From positions 1 to 5,938 of the forward strand of contig NZ_ALEE01000514.1 in the NCBI RefSeq assembly GCF_000282995.1: 5,938 nt of DNA. The letters are read 5' to 3'. Position numbers and translations under genes: made by a program. Shown here one piece after another: positions 1 through 5,938 of this stretch. This DNA comes from Melaminivora alkalimesophila. Its GTDB lineage: Bacteria; Pseudomonadota; Gammaproteobacteria; Burkholderiales; Burkholderiaceae_C. Position 1 is the stretch's first letter, and each line of letters begins with the position of its first letter. The notes under the pieces were generated by a model that was not told where the DNA came from, made no database searches, and saw nothing but the letters and a program-made list of their open reading frames with translations.

Positions 1-216
1 CGCCTGCAGCCATTCGCGCAGCCGCTCGGCCGCGGCCACCGGGTCGGCCAGGTCCACGCTCCACTGCTCGAGCTGCGCGCCCTCGGGCGCCTGGAGCGCG
101 GGATGGGACTTGCGCGACAGGCCCACGACGTGGTGCCCGGGCACGAGCAGCTGCTGCGCCATGGCCAGGCCCATGCCGCGCGAGCTGCCGGTGAGGAGGT
201 ACAGGTGCTGGTTCAT
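1..216 (-). CDS. Short-chain dehydrogenase/reductase (SDR), N-terminal part, cut by the window edge
   Basis: The reading frame opens at the ATG at 216-214 and stays open through base 1, giving 72 residues with no stop; the rest lies beyond the left edge. The start MNQHLYLLTGSSRGMG carries the classical SDR dinucleotide-binding motif TGxxxGxG at residues 9-16, right after a short hydrophobic first beta strand. A second strand (VVGLSR, about residues 30-35) ends in Arg35, which in this superfamily often goes with NADP(H) preference; that is inference. Asp55 in VDLAD fits the acidic residue that contacts the adenine ring. The catalytic Ser-Tyr-Lys region is not in the window, so substrate and even activity cannot be judged. 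Only 13 bases separate this start from the rluA stop, suggesting co-transcription. The purine run before the ATG (AGGCGA) is too close to be a good ribosome binding site, so expression may depend on coupling. No specific gene name is justified. Confidence 0.85.
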   Translation of the reverse strand, partial: MNQHLYLLTGSSRGMGLAMAQQLLVPGHHVVGLSRKSHPALQAPEGAQLEQWSVDLADPVAAAERLREWLQA

Positions 217-229
217 TCGCCTATGGTAG

Positions 230-910
230 TCAGAAACCGTGGGGCGCCTCGAACTGTTGCCATGCCCCGTGCCGGGGATGGGCAAAGCCAAGGGCGCTGG
301 CGTGCAGCAGCAGCCGCGGCGCACGCTGCTGCGTGGCGGCGTCGGCGTACAGCGCATCACCGAGGATCGGGTGGCCGATGGCCGCGAGGTGCACGCGCAG
401 CTGGTGCGTGCGGCCGGTGAGCGGGCGCAGCTCCAGCAGCGCCGATTGCGCCAGGCCGCGGTGGTTTTGCTGCAGCACGCGCCAGCGGGTCTGGCTCGGC
501 TTGCCGGTGGCCAGGTCCACCCGCTGGCGCGGACGGTTCGGCCAGTCGGCGGCCAGCGGCAGGTCGATCAGCGCCCAGCCCTCGTCGTCCAGCGCCTCGG
601 GGCGCGGCTCGCCCTGGACCACGGCGTGGTAGCGGCGCTCCACCCGGCGCGCGGCGAAGGCCTGGCCGAGCAGGCGCTGGGCCACCGGGTTGCGCGCCAT
701 CAGCACCAGGCCCGAGGTTGCCTGGTCGAGCCGGTGCACCACCAGCGCACCCGGCCAATGCTGCTGGGCGCGCGTCGCGAGGCTGTCGTGCTTGTCGGCT
801 CCACGCCCCGGCACGCACAGCATCCCGGAAGGCTTGCACAGCACCAGCAGGTCCGAATCCTCGTGCAGGCAACTCAGGTCTGCCGCCACCACCCCGGCTT
901 CAGCCTCCAT
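230..910 (-). CDS. rluA: Dual-specificity 23S rRNA/tRNA pseudouridine synthase RluA
   Basis: This 226-residue cytosolic enzyme is expected to convert uridine to pseudouridine. E. coli RluA acts on U746 of 23S rRNA and U32 of several tRNAs, using a catalytic aspartate. The signature HRLDQATSG is at residues 59-67, with Asp62 as the predicted nucleophile (Asp64 in E. coli). Other family blocks in order are KPSG (26-29), VPGR (33-36), LPLAADWPNRP (117-127), TGKPSQT (135-141), GRTHQLRVH (166-174), GHPILGD (179-185) and LLLHA (200-204). The DWPNRP and TGKP blocks and the length (E. coli about 219) point to RluA itself rather than RluC or RluD, and there is no N-terminal S4 domain, as expected for RluA. 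A short acidic insert (DDEGWALI, about 108-115) precedes the LPL block. The ATG overlaps the end of the upstream kinase gene by 11 bases, which suggests translational coupling. A GTG at 892-890 (Val7) is a possible alternative start. The SDR gene follows 13 bases downstream. Function is well supported; the exact start is less so. Confidence 0.93.
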   Translation of the reverse strand: MEAEAGVVAADLSCLHEDSDLLVLCKPSGMLCVPGRGADKHDSLATRAQQHWPGALVVHRLDQATSGLVLMARNPVAQRLLGQAFAARRVERRYHAVVQGEPRPEALDDEGWALIDLPLAADWPNRPRQRVDLATGKPSQTRWRVLQQNHRGLAQSALLELRPLTGRTHQLRVHLAAIGHPILGDALYADAATQQRAPRLLLHASALGFAHPRHGAWQQFEAPHGF

Positions 911-3122
911 GCACCAGCCGGTCCACAGTCGCGCACAGCGCCTGCACGTCGTCGGGCTTGTGGATCAGGGCGCGCGCGCCCTCGGCCAGGGCGGCTTGCT
1001 CGATGTCGGCGGTGACGTAGCCCGAGGCCAGGGCGACCGGCAGGTCGGCGCGGATGGCGCGCGCCGCGCGCAGCAGGTCCAGGCCGGAAAAGCCCGGCAT
1101 GTTGTAGTCGGTGACCAGCAGGTCGTAGCGCGCGGGCGCGGCGCGCAGTGCCTCGGTCGCTTGGCGCGGGTCGGTGAAGCAGCTGACCTCGTAGCCGCGG
1201 CGACCGAGCAGGCGCTGCACCAGCCGCACCAGCGCCTCGTCATCGTCCACGTACATGACGTGCCGGGCACGCTGGCCAGCCGCAGCAGCCGGGGGCGGCG
1301 GTATGGGGCTCGAGGCGGGCGCGGGCAGCGCGGGCGGGGAGGGCAGGTGGGTGGATACCGCCACCGGAAAATACAGCGTGAAGCTGCTGCCCTGTCCGGG
1401 GGCGCTGCGCAGGTCGATGGCGCCCCCGTGGGTGCGCATCACGCCGTGTACCACGGCTAATCCCAGGCCCGTCCCCTGGCCCACCGGCTTGGTGGTGAAG
1501 AAGGGCTCGAACACGCGCGACTGGGTGGCGGCGTCCATGCCCGGGCCGTCGTCGTGCACCGTGGCCGTGACGTACTGGTCGGCCGCCAGGCCGAGGCGCT
1601 CGCGCAGGCGCTGCGTCGGCTGGGCGAGTGCGAGTTCCAACCGGACGTTACCGTGGCGCTCGCCGATGGCGTGCACGGCATTGGTGCACAGGTTGAGCAG
1701 CGCCTGCTCGGCCTGGGTGGCGTCCGCCAGCACCGGCGGCAGGCCCTCGGGCGCGTGGATGGAGAAGCTGACCTGGGGCGGCAGCGTCACGCGCAACAGG
1801 CGCTGCGTGTCCTGCGCCACCTCGGCGAGGGCGACGGCGTGGCGCCGCGGCGGCTCGTTGCGGCTGAAGGTCAGGATCTGGCGCACCAGGTCGCGCGCGC
1901 GCCGGCCGGCCTTGTCGATCTCCAGCAGGCTCTCGTGGGCGGGCGTGCCCGGTGGGCTCTCGGCGCGGGCCAGCTCGACGTTGCCGAGGATGGCGTGCAG
2001 GATGTTGTTGAAGTCGTGTGCGATGCCGCCGGCAAGGGTGCCCATGGCCTGCATCTTGTGCGATTCGCGCAGCTGCGCCTCCAGCTCGGCGCGGCGCGCT
2101 TCCTCGCGTTTCCTGGCGGTCAGGTCGCGCGCGAAGACGGTGGTGGTCTCGCCCTCGGCGTGACGCTCGAAAGTGACGCTGACCTCGACGGCGAGCTCGC
2201 GCCCGGAGGCCGTGAGCGCGGTCATCTCGCCCATCATCGCCTGGGTGGTGAGCTGGGCGAAGGCCAGCACCTGGTCGGCCTTGGGGATGAAGCGGCTGAT
2301 CGGGCTGCCCAGGGCGTCGCTGGCCGGGCACTGGAACAGCATGGCGGCCGTGGGATTGAAGACCGTGATGCGCTGGTGCTGGTCCACGCAGACGATGGCG
2401 TCCAGCGCGGAATTGATGACCGCCGCGAGGCGCCGCTCGCCGGCGTGCAGCTGTTCGTTGCGCTGGCGCAGCTCCTCGGCGCTGCGCTTGAGCGCCTGGC
2501 GCTCGGCCAGCAGCGGGCCCTGGTCGATGACCGCGCACAGAAATTGCAGGCTGGGCGCGCCGCCGTCGCCCCCGTGCGCCTCGATGCGCGCGATGTGCAG
2601 GTCGCCGGTGATGCGGCGCTCGGCATCGATGGTGAACACGACTTCGGTCGCCTCGGCCGTGCCGCGCTCGCGCGCCGCGGCGAAGGCGGCGCCCACGCGC
2701 GCGGCGTGCGCCGCGTCCACGAAGGGCATCAGCGCGGTCAGGGGACGGTCGTGCTCGCGCGGCTGGAAGGAGCGCTGGGCCATGGAGTTGGCCTGGACCA
2801 CGACGTCGTGCTCGTCGAGCACCATGAGTGCCAGCGGCACGCTGGAGAACAGGGCCTCGAAACGTTCGGAGGCGCTCTCCGCCATGGACTGGCTGTAGCG
2901 CAGCACCTGGTTCTGCGCCTGCAGCTCGGCCTGGGAGGCGCGCAGCTCCTCGATGAGTGCCGCCAACCGGCCGGTCGCGCGCTCGGGCGTGCGGCGCTCC
3001 GCGGGGACCTCCGCCCCGGCAGGGGTGTTGGCCCGCGCCGCATCTGCGGACGGCCCGGGGGTCGGCACGCCGGCGGAGTCCGCTTCGGACCGCAGCAGGA
3101 AAGACAGGTCGGGGCGTGGCAT
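900..3122 (-). CDS. Soluble hybrid sensor histidine kinase: coiled coil, PAS, PAS, HisKA, HATPase, receiver
   Basis: This 740-residue protein should autophosphorylate on a histidine and pass the phosphate to its own receiver. Residues 1-50 are Pro/Ala-rich and probably disordered; 51-85 form a heptad-like coiled coil. A first PAS domain spans about 86-200 and a second about 230-338 (typical S-box wording, ITVFNPTAA at 252-260), joined by a helical segment at about 203-230. The HisKA H-box is GTLAGGIAHDFNN (361-373) with phospho-acceptor His369. The ATPase has an N-box (LLNLCTNAV, Asn481), a G1 box (DDGPGMD, 524-530), an F box (FEPFFTTKP, 538-546) and a G2 box (GQGTGLGLA, 548-556). A Pro/Ala-rich linker (about 587-616) leads to a receiver with acidic residues Asp626/Asp627, acceptor Asp672 (VTDYNMP), Ser700 and Lys722. 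All catalytic residues are present, so it looks active. There is no transmembrane segment or signal peptide, so it probably senses a cytosolic cue. PAS ligands cannot be read from sequence. No HPt domain or DNA-binding regulator lies nearby. The ATG at 3122 is the first start after an in-frame TAA but lacks a Shine-Dalgarno; GTG at 3068 (Val19) is an alternative. Confidence 0.93.
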   Translation of the reverse strand: MPRPDLSFLLRSEADSAGVPTPGPSADAARANTPAGAEVPAERRTPERATGRLAALIEELRASQAELQAQNQVLRYSQSMAESASERFEALFSSVPLALMVLDEHDVVVQANSMAQRSFQPREHDRPLTALMPFVDAAHAARVGAAFAAARERGTAEATEVVFTIDAERRITGDLHIARIEAHGGDGGAPSLQFLCAVIDQGPLLAERQALKRSAEELRQRNEQLHAGERRLAAVINSALDAIVCVDQHQRITVFNPTAAMLFQCPASDALGSPISRFIPKADQVLAFAQLTTQAMMGEMTALTASGRELAVEVSVTFERHAEGETTTVFARDLTARKREEARRAELEAQLRESHKMQAMGTLAGGIAHDFNNILHAILGNVELARAESPPGTPAHESLLEIDKAGRRARDLVRQILTFSRNEPPRRHAVALAEVAQDTQRLLRVTLPPQVSFSIHAPEGLPPVLADATQAEQALLNLCTNAVHAIGERHGNVRLELALAQPTQRLRERLGLAADQYVTATVHDDGPGMDAATQSRVFEPFFTTKPVGQGTGLGLAVVHGVMRTHGGAIDLRSAPGQGSSFTLYFPVAVSTHLPSPPALPAPASSPIPPPPAAAAGQRARHVMYVDDDEALVRLVQRLLGRRGYEVSCFTDPRQATEALRAAPARYDLLVTDYNMPGFSGLDLLRAARAIRADLPVALASGYVTADIEQAALAEGARALIHKPDDVQALCATVDRLVHGG
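904..908 (-). promoter_or_regulatory. GGAGG Shine-Dalgarno-like sequence inside the kinase/rluA overlap
   Basis: Read on the minus strand, GGAGG occupies 908-904. It begins with the last base of the annotated rluA ATG (910-908) and lies within the final kinase codons (His-Gly-Gly-stop). It is too late to serve the ATG at 910 but sits 11 bases before an in-frame GTG at 892-890, a slightly long but workable spacing. No comparable purine-rich motif precedes the ATG at 910. This site could therefore shift the rluA start to Val7, losing only MEAEAG and no conserved residue. It could also be incidental, since GGAGG here simply encodes Gly-Gly of the kinase in an overlapping frame. Confidence 0.35.
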
Positions 3123-3190
3123 GGGCGCAAAAGGCGTGTGTCCGCCAGTTTAGTCCGCCCCGGGCGCCCTGGGTGGGCGCGCCGCGCCCC
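3123..3190 (-). promoter_or_regulatory. 68-base gcvP-to-kinase intergenic region with repeated self-complementary hexamers
   Basis: This is the only sizeable non-coding gap in the window. On the minus strand GGGCGC occurs at 3189-3184 and 3169-3164, and its complement GCGCCC at 3180-3175, 3167-3162 and 3128-3123, the last directly abutting the kinase ATG. The first pair makes a perfect six-base-pair stem with a three-base loop right after the gcvP stop; other pairings are mutually exclusive. No U-run follows that stem, so it is not a standard intrinsic terminator. A weaker GGCG/CGCC stem (3146-3143 with 3136-3133) is followed by TTTT. A TAAACT at 3152-3147 resembles a -10 box, but no good -35 box precedes it at about 17 bases. 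Either a leaky terminator or a leader structure masking the kinase start is possible; neither is proven. Confidence 0.3.

Positions 3191-5938
<2,748 letters not shown>

Noticed and set aside
239..1015. Plus-strand open frame of 258 codons opposite rluA
   Set aside because: rluA on the other strand carries all family motifs; this product has no recognisable domain and unusual composition.
1275..1352. Possible frameshift or gene boundary at the Pro/Ala-rich stretch before the kinase receiver domain
   Set aside because: The frame is continuous, and such low-complexity linkers between ATPase and receiver domains are normal in hybrid kinases; there is no stop or new start here.
1648..2538. Minus-strand open frame of 296 codons in another frame inside the kinase gene
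   Set aside because: It is a frame shadow with Arg/Ala-rich low-complexity product, while the kinase frame shows an unbroken second PAS, HisKA and N-box through the same bases.
3133..3190. Intrinsic terminator between gcvP and the kinase gene
   Set aside because: The strong GC stem after the gcvP stop has no U-run, and the stem preceding TTTT has only four base pairs, so a confident terminator call is not justified.

Overview
The window is GC-rich, roughly 70% by eye, and very densely coding. All genes lie on the minus strand, so transcription runs from the right end of the window to the left. The wording of the GcvP and RluA proteins, the base composition and the tight packing suggest a betaproteobacterium of the Burkholderiales, most likely Comamonadaceae (Acidovorax or Alicycliphilus-like). 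That placement rests on remembered family resemblance and was not searched.

Layout in order of transcription. (1) 5938-3191: gcvP, the PLP-dependent P-protein of the glycine cleavage system. It is complete at its C-terminus but cut at its N-terminus by the window edge. (2) 3190-3123: a 68-base intergenic stretch rich in a repeated GGGCGC/GCGCCC hexamer able to form alternative hairpins. (3) 3122-900: a 740-residue soluble hybrid sensor histidine kinase (coiled coil, PAS, PAS, HisKA, HATPase, Pro/Ala-rich linker, receiver). (4) 910-230: rluA, the dual-specificity rRNA/tRNA pseudouridine synthase, whose first 11 bases overlap the end of the kinase gene. (5) 216-1: the N-terminal 72 residues of a short-chain dehydrogenase/reductase, starting 13 bases after rluA and running off the left edge.

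The kinase, rluA and the SDR gene are packed like one transcription unit. gcvP may read into it or may be separated by the 68-base gap. The genes do not form an obvious pathway: one-carbon/glycine catabolism, an orphan phosphorelay sensor, RNA modification and a redox enzyme. No DNA-binding response regulator, gcvT or gcvH is present; gcvT and gcvH would be expected beyond the right edge.

I see no mobile element, CRISPR array, tRNA, rRNA or phage gene, and no convincing previously undescribed system. The points most worth a second look are the orphan hybrid kinase in this context, the kinase/rluA overlap with an ambiguous rluA start, and the self-complementary leader before the kinase.
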